Part shown: positions 25,851-33,352 of the stretch, piece by piece
How positions within the stretch are numbered: the first letter of the stretch is position 1
How the letters are laid out: the number at the start of each line of letters is the position of its first letter
Program-made: the position numbers and the translations under genes
Source: Sulfitobacter donghicola DSW-25 = KCTC 12864 = JCM 14565
GTDB taxonomy: Bacteria > Pseudomonadota > Alphaproteobacteria > Rhodobacterales > Rhodobacteraceae
NCBI RefSeq assembly: GCF_000622405.1
Contig: NZ_JASF01000005.1
Span: 1,054,001 to 1,118,000 of the forward strand
Direction: 5' to 3'
Length of the DNA stretch: 64,000 bases
The notes under the pieces: model-generated
Databases searched by the model: none
What the model saw: only the letters and a program-made list of their open reading frames with translations
Told to the model about the DNA's origin: nothing

Positions 25851-26260
25851 ACCTTCGCTGCACTTTGCACAGAGGTCCGGTGTGCGGACTAAGCGGCCTT
25901 ATGCACGCGCGGCTATTGCTAACGCAGCATTTCCTCGCAGTTGCAGCAGATTTCATGCTGCGATGCAGCCCAAGTCGCGAAAGCAGCCATTCATTGATGC
26001 CGACGTCAGTGGATTTCAGACCGACCCTTCGCCGCATCTTGCACGAATTGACAGAGGGCGGACAGAACCGTCGTTCACTTTTCCGACTTCGCTGACGCAG
26101 CGTCCTCTCGCAGATGCGGCAGGTCTGTTGTTGCGATGCAACGCGTGTCACCGAAGCAGTCGTTCACTGGTGCCAACCTGACCCAAACCCATACCGCGCT
26201 TTCGCTGCTGGCAGCACAGACCATCGAGACGCGGGACAAAGGGCCAATTCGCTGCGGTTA
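25851..26260. repeat. Degenerate intergenic repeat region (family A)
   Basis: No gene. It contains imperfect copies of a module like GACCTTCGCYGC...TTGCAC at 25849-25870 and 26023-26044, and of a second module, CGAAGCAGTCRTTCA, near 25977 and 26153. The same modules occur at 37.56-37.96, 39.53-39.68 and 40.11-40.29 kb. Such degraded, dispersed sequences fit a worn repeat family of the host; the element boundary of the transposon should therefore be before 25851. Confidence 0.5.
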
Positions 26261-26305
26261 CTCGAACGGCCGCTTTGGCGTGAATCTAAATTCAAACAGC
26301 AAAGC

Positions 26306-26326
26306 GCCCGATGGGTTTCACCGGGC
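26306..26326 (-). terminator. Probable terminator of the tandem-ABM gene
   Basis: A hairpin GCCCGGTG/CATCGGGC (minus strand, one G-T pair) with a five-base loop lies 26 bases past the stop at 26352. The T-tract after it is weak. Confidence 0.5.
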
Positions 26327-26351
26327 ACTTCTTTCTCAAGCCACCTCGAAA

Positions 26352-27071
26352 TTACTTGATAGCGAGAATGTCGAAATTGTCGACGTTTGCCACCACACCG
26401 TCTTCCCATCCGCCTGAGACCAATTCGGAAGCCTTTTCATTCAGGAGTCCGGCGACTTGTCCGGCAAAGTGCGCTTCGCGGCCAGAGTTTTCGGCAAAGA
26501 TGTCGAAGATGGCGAAGTTATTTTCGTCAATCTGCAGCGCCGCCCAGAACAATGTCTTGGGTTCGGTATCTGCGACGATGGGGCCGGCGGCGGTCAGCAA
26601 GGCTGCCAATTCGGGGCCTTTACCTGGAGCAGCTTCGAGCTTGATGTAAGTTGCGGTCGTTGCCGTGTAGAGATCAACCGGCGCCTTTATCGACAGGACA
26701 TCGGAGTTGTTGATTTTCGCGACAACACCGTCGTCCCATCCGCCGTCGACCAGCGCGTCGGCGTTTTGGTTCAAAGCCGCAGCAACTGCTCCTGAGAAGT
26801 GAGCGTCGCGTGCTTCTTCATCTGCGAAGATGTCAAAGATTGCGAACGTGTCGTCGGCTTGCAGAGCAAACCAAAGGACAGTGCCCGGCTCTGTTTCTTC
26901 CACGACAGGTGCAGCACCAGCCAGAAACTCTGCGAAGGCTCCGGTCTGGCCTTCGGCGGCGGGCATGGCGATGTAGCTGGCAGTGTGATTTTCCATTGGG
27001 TTGTCCTGTGCAGTTGCAGAAGTCGTGATCAGAACCAGTGCGGCGAATGTCTGAAGGATTTGCGTTTTCAT
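26352..27071 (-). CDS. Secreted protein with two ABM-fold (antibiotic biosynthesis monooxygenase-like) domains
   Basis: 239 aa with a Sec signal peptide (MKTQILQTFAALVLITTSATA, cut after ATA) and two tandem repeats of about 100 residues, starting at about residues 30 and 140. Each repeat carries the same blocks: TATYIKLEA / TASYIAMPA, ETEPGTVLWFAL / DTEPKTLFWAAL, FAIFDIFA and GGW(D/E)DGVVA. ABM proteins are ferredoxin-like dimers, so the duplication could form a single-chain dimer in the periplasm. The reaction is unknown; ABM enzymes include heme-degrading and quinone monooxygenases. It is divergent from the LysR gene at 27232, which probably regulates it. Confidence 0.75.
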   Translation of the reverse strand: MKTQILQTFAALVLITTSATAQDNPMENHTASYIAMPAAEGQTGAFAEFLAGAAPVVEETEPGTVLWFALQADDTFAIFDIFADEEARDAHFSGAVAAALNQNADALVDGGWDDGVVAKINNSDVLSIKAPVDLYTATTATYIKLEAAPGKGPELAALLTAAGPIVADTEPKTLFWAALQIDENNFAIFDIFAENSGREAHFAGQVAGLLNEKASELVSGGWEDGVVANVDNFDILAIK

Positions 27072-27231
27072 GGTCGTCTCCTGATTTGAAGTTCATCGTG
27101 TTTGGTTTCGATGCACTCTTGTCCCATGCCGGATGCCTCGGACTCCAATTCCGAACTTCTATTCTTTGATAGACATGGGCTATCGAAGCTGTTTTCATGG
27201 CCTAGACTGAGATGTGACGGAGAATGCGGCG

Positions 27232-28104
27232 ATGGAAATGAACCAGATCAGGTATTTTCTCGCTGTCTGCGAGCACCGAAACTTCACCCATGCGGCCAGT
27301 GCCTCCAATGTCTCCCAACCTTCCTTGACGACTGCGATCAAGAAACTTGAAGACGAGCTTGGAGGTGACCTTTTTGTCAGGGACCGTGCGGGATGCAGGC
27401 TTACGGCCCTCGGAAAACTCATGCAGCCGAGGTTGCAGAAGGTTCACGAGGAGACGCGACAGGCCAAGGCAGAGGCAGTCCGTCATGTGCGCCTGGAGCG
27501 GGTTCCAATCTCTGTCGGTGTCGGCGAAACGATTGGCCACAGCAGGATCTCGGCAGCTATGGAGCGTACTCGTACGCGATTGCCGCAAGCCGAAATCGAA
27601 CTGATCGTTGCGTCATCCTCCGAGCTTCTTGCCGGGCTGCGAGATGGTGAATTTAACGTAGTAGTCACCGCAGAGAAGGTCAGTGAAGACCTCTATCGTA
27701 TAGACCATCTCTATGAAGAGGACTACAAGGTCGTGGTGTCCAAGTCGCACCCGTTGTCTGAACTGGATGCGATTTCTCTTTCGACTCTTGCCAAAACTGA
27801 CATGCTTGACCGCCTAAATTGCGAAATGCGGGATGCTTTGCACGGGACTTGCGCGGATTATGGTCACGAACTCTACGCGGCCTATCGGTCAAATCGCGTG
27901 GATTGGTTGGTTGAACTTGCTCGGCAAGGGTCAGGTGCGGTGATCCTGCCGGCCACCGCTATTCCTTCGGACATGGGCTTGGTGTCGAAACCCATCGATG
28001 GTCTTGAAATATCAAGAGCTGTTTTGGCCCTTCGATATCGGCACCAAACGACGAGACCGGAGACAAATGATCTGATCCGTGAGATGACGCGTACGCCGGC
28101 GTAG
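27232..28104 (+). CDS. LysR-family transcriptional regulator (CynR/OxyR-like)
   Basis: 290-aa LysR protein, helix-turn-helix in the first 65 residues (NQIRYFLAVCEHRNFTHAAS, then SQPSLTTAIKKLE) and a C-terminal sensor domain. ATG 27232 is chosen because GGAG lies nine bases upstream; a GTG at 27214 precedes that site. Divergent to the secreted ABM protein with a 160-bp shared promoter region, the usual LysR arrangement, so that gene is its likely target. Confidence 0.85.
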   Translation: MEMNQIRYFLAVCEHRNFTHAASASNVSQPSLTTAIKKLEDELGGDLFVRDRAGCRLTALGKLMQPRLQKVHEETRQAKAEAVRHVRLERVPISVGVGETIGHSRISAAMERTRTRLPQAEIELIVASSSELLAGLRDGEFNVVVTAEKVSEDLYRIDHLYEEDYKVVVSKSHPLSELDAISLSTLAKTDMLDRLNCEMRDALHGTCADYGHELYAAYRSNRVDWLVELARQGSGAVILPATAIPSDMGLVSKPIDGLEISRAVLALRYRHQTTRPETNDLIREMTRTPA

Positions 28105-28307
28105 TGAGATCGGTAATCGACATTCGCGCATCGTGCAGCATCTGGATTTTGGGCTCTGAGCCAGCATTAGTGGGCACGCCGCCGCGCGTCCGGTCTTGGA
28201 TGGCGAACGGCAAGAGCCGGAAAAATCCAGCGTCCGGCGATCCAAGGTTGGGTAGCAGTGCTACACCAGTTCAACAGGATCACGGCAGCTACAAAGAATA
28301 CATACTT

Positions 28308-28337
28308 GGGGGCCACAGTTCTATAACTGTTGCCCCC
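28308..28337. terminator. Long hairpin between the LysR gene and the transporter
   Basis: GGGGGC...CAGTT-loop-AACTG...GCCCCC forms a stem of about 11 pairs with a small internal mismatch. It lies between two genes that converge (LysR rightward, transporter leftward), so it probably ends transcription from both sides. The T-run is short. Confidence 0.5.
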
Positions 28338-28369
28338 ATTTAGTCGATCTGACAGTCCAGCACCGTTCT

Positions 28370-29629
28370 TTAAGACTCGGCACTGCCAACAGCCGGGGAC
28401 CTGACGACTCGCTCGTTCAGCACCGAAACTGCGGCTCCCGCCACCAGTGCCCAAAACGGCGCGCTGATGCTCAGGAACGACACGTTCGACATCGCCACGA
28501 TCAGGGCGACGAAGGCTCCGATCTGGTAGCCCGCATTGCGGTCGAAGGCGGATTGGAACGCGCTCAGCAGGACGGTGATCATCGCCAAACCCGCCACTGC
28601 GCCGATCAGCGGTCCGGGCAGCGCCATGATGAGCGGCACCGCAACCCCGGCGAAGACCCCGAAGGCGGCGAAAAGCACGCCGTTCAGCACCGTGGCCGCA
28701 TAGCGCCCCTCGGGATTTTCGCCCGCTTGATCGGACGAACAGATCGCTGTCATGGGCCCCGCGATATTGGCGTTATGCCCACCGATGACCCCCGCCAGCA
28801 TGCCGCCGATGCCCGAGATCACGGTCATGGCGTTGATCGGCGGGCGGTAACCCTCGGCGTAGAGAACCCCAATAGCCTGAGCATTCTCGGCCCCGATCAC
28901 CAGCACGGCAAGCGGCACGGCGATGGCGAGGAAGGCATCGATCGTAAAGACGGGTGCGGTGAATTCCGGCGCGACGAAGCTGATTGCCGCCTCGCCTCCC
29001 TGGAAGCCTCCGGTCAGGGCCACCGCAACAAGGCCCACAATCAGTGCGGTCAGAACCGGTGGGACGGCCCGCAGGAACCGCATCGACAGGAAGAAGGCGA
29101 TGGTTGCCGCGCCAACGACGATGGGCAGCTTTTCGATCGAGGTGACTGCGCCGATGCCGAAGCGAATGAGCGCCCCCGCGATCATCGCCATGACGATGGG
29201 CATCGGAAGCCAGCGCATCACCTTGCCGATGAGCCCGGTGATGCCGAGCACGAAGACCATCGCGCCGGCCATCAGGAAGGCGCCGACCGCCTGTTCGAAC
29301 GGGAAGGTGCCGAGCGCGCCGGCGACGAGCGCCGCGCCTGGGATGGAATAGGCCCCCGTCACCGGCAGCTTGTAGTAGAGCGCCATGATCAGGCTTATCA
29401 GCCCGCCGAGGCCGTAGATCGCCAGAAGCCAGGCCACGGTCTGGCCTTCGGAGAGGCCGCCATTGTTGGCCGCGCCGATCACGATCAGCGCCGGCCCCGA
29501 GCATCCGAAGATCGCCGCGACCAGTCCCGCGCTCGCGGTCTTGATACCCAGCGCCTCGCGCAGGCCCGACAGGCCCGCGCCGAAGCCCGGTCCTTTCTCG
29601 ATCCAGTTTGTCTTTTCCGTCCGTTCCAT
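28370..29629 (-). CDS. BenE-family transporter, probable furoate importer
   Basis: 419-aa membrane protein with about 11-12 hydrophobic segments throughout and the BenE (benzoate/H+ symporter) layout: an early SGPALIVIGAANNGGLS block and a GGHNANIAGPMTAICS block near residue 290. ATG 29629 is preceded by GGAGGA; a start at 29665 would lie before that site and overlap the upstream gene. It is the last gene of the furoate operon, 37 bases after hmfE, so it probably imports 2-furoate or a related aromatic acid. BenE-like carriers are reported next to furoate genes in other bacteria. Confidence 0.8.
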   Translation of the reverse strand: MERTEKTNWIEKGPGFGAGLSGLREALGIKTASAGLVAAIFGCSGPALIVIGAANNGGLSEGQTVAWLLAIYGLGGLISLIMALYYKLPVTGAYSIPGAALVAGALGTFPFEQAVGAFLMAGAMVFVLGITGLIGKVMRWLPMPIVMAMIAGALIRFGIGAVTSIEKLPIVVGAATIAFFLSMRFLRAVPPVLTALIVGLVAVALTGGFQGGEAAISFVAPEFTAPVFTIDAFLAIAVPLAVLVIGAENAQAIGVLYAEGYRPPINAMTVISGIGGMLAGVIGGHNANIAGPMTAICSSDQAGENPEGRYAATVLNGVLFAAFGVFAGVAVPLIMALPGPLIGAVAGLAMITVLLSAFQSAFDRNAGYQIGAFVALIVAMSNVSFLSISAPFWALVAGAAVSVLNERVVRSPAVGSAES

Positions 29630-29666
29630 CTGGGTCTCCTCCCTTGAATGGGGTTGCATGGCCATC

Positions 29667-30488
29667 TCAGCGTCCGGTGAAAGCGGGCTTGCGCTTGGCG
29701 TGGAAGGCCTCGACGCCCTCGCGGAAATCCTCCGATTGCCGCAGGCGGCTGTAGTTCAGCCCCTCCATCTCGATTGCTGTGCTGAGAAGCGCGTCGTCGG
29801 TGTCGTTCAGCAGCTTCTTCGCGGTGCGCTGCGCCATCGGGGAAAACTCGCGGAGCTCGTTCACGAGGTCTGTCACCGCCTGTTCGAGATCGCCATCGGG
29901 CACGCATTCGGTGGCGATGCCCCAGTCCAGCGCCTGTTGGCCCTTGATGCGCTTCGAGCGCATGACGATGTCCTTCGTGCGCGTCACGCCGACGATTTTC
30001 TGCAGCCGGGCGGAGCCACCGGATCCGGGGATCTGGCCCAGCTTCTGTTCGGGCAGCGCGTAGCGGCAGGTCTCGGACACGATGCGGAAATCGCAGGCCA
30101 GAGACAGCTCGAAGCCGACGCCGAAGGTGTAGCCGCGATTGGCGGCGATCACCGGCTTGGAGCAGCGTGCCGGAGCCGCTATGTTCCATGCCAAATGCGA
30201 GACATGTTCTGGGCTGGCCTCGAGGAAGCCCTTGATATTGCCGCCGGAAGAAAAGTGCTCACCCTCGCCGGAGACGACGATGATACGCACGCGGTCATCT
30301 TCATCGAGTGCCTCGAAGACGAGGCGGAGCTGATCGCGGGCTCCCATCGAGATCACGTTGTAGGGCGGCCGTGCGAGGATGATGTCCGCGCGCTCGCTGG
30401 CTTCATCGAACTGGACATGGAAGCCGTCGAGCTCGGAAAGGCGCGGATCGGAGAAGGTCATTGTCTCGGTCATCGGAGTATCTTTCAT
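29667..30488 (-). CDS. hmfE: 2-oxoglutaroyl-CoA hydrolase-like crotonase
   Basis: 273-aa crotonase-fold protein. Blocks that match the HmfE group as I recall it: RPPYNVISM, EGEHFSSGGNIKGFLEASPE, AAPARCSKPVIAANRGY and LPEQKLGQIPGSGGSARLQK. In the furoate pathway it releases 2-oxoglutarate from its CoA ester (or acts on the ring-opened tautomer). It lies between hmfD (20-base gap) and the transporter. An ordinary enoyl-CoA hydratase is the alternative, but the neighbours support HmfE. A second ATG at 30473 is possible. Confidence 0.78.
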   Translation of the reverse strand: MKDTPMTETMTFSDPRLSELDGFHVQFDEASERADIILARPPYNVISMGARDQLRLVFEALDEDDRVRIIVVSGEGEHFSSGGNIKGFLEASPEHVSHLAWNIAAPARCSKPVIAANRGYTFGVGFELSLACDFRIVSETCRYALPEQKLGQIPGSGGSARLQKIVGVTRTKDIVMRSKRIKGQQALDWGIATECVPDGDLEQAVTDLVNELREFSPMAQRTAKKLLNDTDDALLSTAIEMEGLNYSRLRQSEDFREGVEAFHAKRKPAFTGR

Positions 30489-30508
30489 CTGGGTGTCTTT
30501 CTATGTAC

Positions 30509-32038
30509 TTACGCAGTGGTGGTCTCAGCCGGTTCGACCTCGTATTCGCCCGCGACAAGCAGGCGGCGGAGGAGTTTTCCGACAGGGGATTTCGGGATTT
30601 CGCGCACGAAGACGTAGCGGCGCGGGCGGCGGAAATTGGACAGGTCCGAGCTGCGGCAATGGGCGTCGAGATCGTCTTCGGTGACATCGCCGCCCCGCTT
30701 GACAAAGGCGGTCACCACCTTGCCCCAGCGTACATCGGGCAGGCCGACAACGGCGACTTCGGCTACGGCGGGGTGCAGCGACAGGCAGCTTTCTACCTCG
30801 ACCGGCGAGACGTTCTCGCCGCCGGTGATGATCATGTCGTCGGCGCGCCCCGTGACGAAAAGATCGCCGTCTTCGTCGAAGAGCCCGCAATCGCCGGTGA
30901 AGTACCAGCCGTCGCGAATGGCCTTGCGGTCCGCTTCGGGGCGGTTCCAGTAACCCTCGAAGGCCTCGTCACCCTGCATGGAGGCGACGATTTCGCCTTC
31001 TTCGCCGGGTGCGCAGGTCTGGCTGGCATCCGTCGCGCCCAGCGGCACCACGCGCAGGCGCTGGTTGATCGCGGCGCGGCCCGCCGATCCGGGTTTGGCC
31101 GCGGCGTCCTGGCAGATGGAGAAGGTGTAAATCTCGGACGAGCCGTAATGGTTCACGAAAAGCTCGGGCTGGAAGGCCTCCGCCAGTTTCTGCAGCAGAC
31201 CGTCGGTCATCGACGCCCCGGCAAAGCCCAGCTTTCGCACGCTTGCCACTCGGTCCGGTGTGAACGCGGCGTGGTGGACGATGTCGTGATAGAGTGTCGG
31301 CACGAGATAGAGGTTGCTGACACGATGCTGCTCGATCGCAGCAAGCGCGCCCGGTACGTCGAAACGCGGCAGGCAAACGAAGGCACCGCCGATCACGCTG
31401 GCCGACAGGAGCGAGCGGATCCCCATCGTATGATAGAGCGGCATGACGCCAAGCGTGCGCTCGCCATGTCCGTACATGTTTTGCGCCACATGGGCGATGG
31501 CCGCGGCCCGTTCGGCCCGGTGGCGGCGCGGCACGCCCTTGGGCTTCGAAGTCGTGCCGGATGTGTAGAGCATGACCGACAGATCATCCGCCCCTGCCTG
31601 CGGCGCTGCATCGGCGGCGCTGCCCGACAGCATTGCAGCGAGGCCCTGATCGCCGCCCAGCGGCAGCACTTTCAGATTTGGGACGAGCGCCGATCCGGCC
31701 ACTGCCTCGGACGCGGCATCGTCATGCACCAGAACGCGGGCCGCACTGTCGTGCAGCGCATGGTCCAGCTCGTCGGCGGTGACGCGCCAATTGACTGGCG
31801 TGATGACAATTCCGGCGATTTGGCAGGCCCAATGCAGCGACGCATTCTCCCACCGGTTCTGCATTGCCGTGACGAGCGTGTCGCCCTTGCGCAGGCCGAT
31901 CTGGCCAAGCCCATCCACCAACGCACTGATCCGGCGATACCAGTCGGCATAAGTGATTGTCTGGTCCCCTTCGGCGATGGCCATCGCGTCGGGGTCGCGT
32001 TCCACGGACGCGAGAAAGCTGGTTCCGAGGTCAAGCAT
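30509..32038 (-). CDS. hmfD: 2-furoate--CoA ligase (AMP-forming)
   Basis: 509-aa ANL-family ligase. ATP motif TSGTTSKPKGVP (about 170), YGSSE (about 290), TGD and GRADDMIITGGENVSPVEVE (about 395), and the catalytic Lys in SPVGKLLRR (about 490). ATG 32038 is chosen because GGAGGA precedes it; it overlaps the end of hmfC by 8 bases. It activates 2-furoate to 2-furoyl-CoA with ATP. Motifs alone would also allow other aryl- or acyl-CoA ligases; the assignment rests on the complete hmfABCDE gene order. Confidence 0.8.
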   Translation of the reverse strand: MLDLGTSFLASVERDPDAMAIAEGDQTITYADWYRRISALVDGLGQIGLRKGDTLVTAMQNRWENASLHWACQIAGIVITPVNWRVTADELDHALHDSAARVLVHDDAASEAVAGSALVPNLKVLPLGGDQGLAAMLSGSAADAAPQAGADDLSVMLYTSGTTSKPKGVPRRHRAERAAAIAHVAQNMYGHGERTLGVMPLYHTMGIRSLLSASVIGGAFVCLPRFDVPGALAAIEQHRVSNLYLVPTLYHDIVHHAAFTPDRVASVRKLGFAGASMTDGLLQKLAEAFQPELFVNHYGSSEIYTFSICQDAAAKPGSAGRAAINQRLRVVPLGATDASQTCAPGEEGEIVASMQGDEAFEGYWNRPEADRKAIRDGWYFTGDCGLFDEDGDLFVTGRADDMIITGGENVSPVEVESCLSLHPAVAEVAVVGLPDVRWGKVVTAFVKRGGDVTEDDLDAHCRSSDLSNFRRPRRYVFVREIPKSPVGKLLRRLLVAGEYEVEPAETTTA

Positions 32039-32537
32039 CGATTGGTCCTCCCTTGATGCGGTTGCGGGCGGCCAGCGCCGCCTGAACGATGGGCGCGTAA
32101 CCCGTGCAGCGGCACAGATGGCCCGAAAGCGCCTCGCGGATCGCGTCTTCATCCGCGTCCGGTTGGCGCGAAAACAGCGCGTCGAGCGTCATTAGGATTC
32201 CCGCGGTGCAGAAGCCGCATTGCAGCGCGAAATGCGCGCGAAAGGCCTCTTGCAGCGAGGTCAGCGCACCGTCTGTCGCGAGCCCCTCCACCGTGCGGAC
32301 CTCGCAGCCCTCGGCCTGTTGGGCGAGCATCAGGCAGGCGCGCACAGCCTCCCCGTCGACCTGGACCGTGCACGCACCGCAGACGCCGTGCTCGCAGCCC
32401 ACATGGGTGCCGGTCGCGCCGATCTCTTGGCGGAGGACATCCGTCAGCAATGTGCGTGGCGGCACACGCGCCGAAACGGGACGTCCGTTCAGGGTGAAGC
32501 GCACCGGGTGCGTCTCGTCTTGGGTCAGTCGCGGCAT
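32031..32537 (-). CDS. hmfC: 2-furoyl-CoA dehydrogenase, 2Fe-2S subunit
   Basis: 168-aa small subunit of a xanthine-dehydrogenase-type molybdenum hydroxylase. A plant-type 2Fe-2S domain has Cys in GCEHGVCGACTV (about 48-56), and a second 2Fe-2S helical domain has CGFCTAG (about 108) and LCRCTGY (about 141). It carries electrons from the molybdenum centre to FAD. Overlaps the hmfB stop at its start and hmfD at its end, so all subunits are coupled. Confidence 0.88.
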   Translation of the reverse strand: MPRLTQDETHPVRFTLNGRPVSARVPPRTLLTDVLRQEIGATGTHVGCEHGVCGACTVQVDGEAVRACLMLAQQAEGCEVRTVEGLATDGALTSLQEAFRAHFALQCGFCTAGILMTLDALFSRQPDADEDAIREALSGHLCRCTGYAPIVQAALAARNRIKGGPIDA

Positions 32538-33352
32538 GACAGGGCCTCCTTCAAGGTTGCGCGGCCGAGCTGCCGGACCAGATCGCGGCGGTAGCGGGCG
32601 GTCGCATGCAGGTCGTCGCGGGCCTGCAAATGCCAGGCGAACTCGTTCAACCGGTCATCGAGATCTTGCGCGTCTGAGGGCAGATCGAGCGTGCGGGGCG
32701 TGTCGGCGACGCCGCCCACGCTCAGCGTGGCGGTGCCATCGGGTCGGGCGATGGCGGCGCAGGCGACGATGGCGAAATCACCATGGCGGCGGGCCACTTC
32801 GCGGAAGGCATATCCGGAGCCTTTCTGGCGGCCCGGGAAAGTGACCGAGGCGATCATCTCGCCGGGGGTTAGGTCGGTGGACATCATGCCCTGGAAGAAA
32901 TCGCGCGCCGCGACGGCACGCGTCTTGCGGCGGCGGCGCAGGATAACGGAGCCGCCGAGCGCGATCAGGCAGAGCGGCAGCTCTGCGCTGGGATCGGCAT
33001 GGGCGACAGAACCGCAAACCGTGCCGCGATTGCGCAGTTGCGTGTGTCCGACCCATGGCAGCGCGGCGCGCACCAGCGGCAAGCGATCCGCCAGATCCGG
33101 CCAGCGTTCAAGCGTGCTCTGGCGCACGGCGGCCCCGATGGTGACGTTATCGCCCTTGGCCTCGATCCGTGACAGCTCCGGGATGCGAGTGATGTCAACG
33201 AGTGTGGCAGGGCGCGCGAGGCGCATGTTCAGCATCGGCATCAGCGACTGGCCGCCCGCGATGACCCGGGCCTCGGTGCCACCCTGATGCAGTGCTTCCA
33301 GCGCTTCGCCCATCTCCGTGGCGGCGACATAGTCGAATGGGGCGGGCTTCAT
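32525..33352 (-). CDS. hmfB: 2-furoyl-CoA dehydrogenase, FAD subunit
   Basis: 275-aa FAD-binding subunit (CoxM family). FAD motifs AGGQSLMPMLNMRLARP (about 32-48) and a GGSVAHADP-type loop (CGSVAHADPSAE, about 108), then the CO-dehydrogenase flavoprotein C-terminal domain. The ATG at 33352 has AAGGAGG six bases upstream and overlaps the hmfA stop. Passes electrons from the 2Fe-2S clusters to the final acceptor. Confidence 0.88.
   Translation of the reverse strand: MKPAPFDYVAATEMGEALEALHQGGTEARVIAGGQSLMPMLNMRLARPATLVDITRIPELSRIEAKGDNVTIGAAVRQSTLERWPDLADRLPLVRAALPWVGHTQLRNRGTVCGSVAHADPSAELPLCLIALGGSVILRRRRKTRAVAARDFFQGMMSTDLTPGEMIASVTFPGRQKGSGYAFREVARRHGDFAIVACAAIARPDGTATLSVGGVADTPRTLDLPSDAQDLDDRLNEFAWHLQARDDLHATARYRRDLVRQLGRATLKEALSCRD

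Noticed and set aside
28553..29647. 364-codon frame antisense to the BenE-like transporter, and similar long frames at 33376-34839 and 35482-36570
   Set aside because: High G+C suppresses stop codons on the opposite strand; the composition (Asp, Arg, His rich) is not protein-like and the sense genes are well supported.
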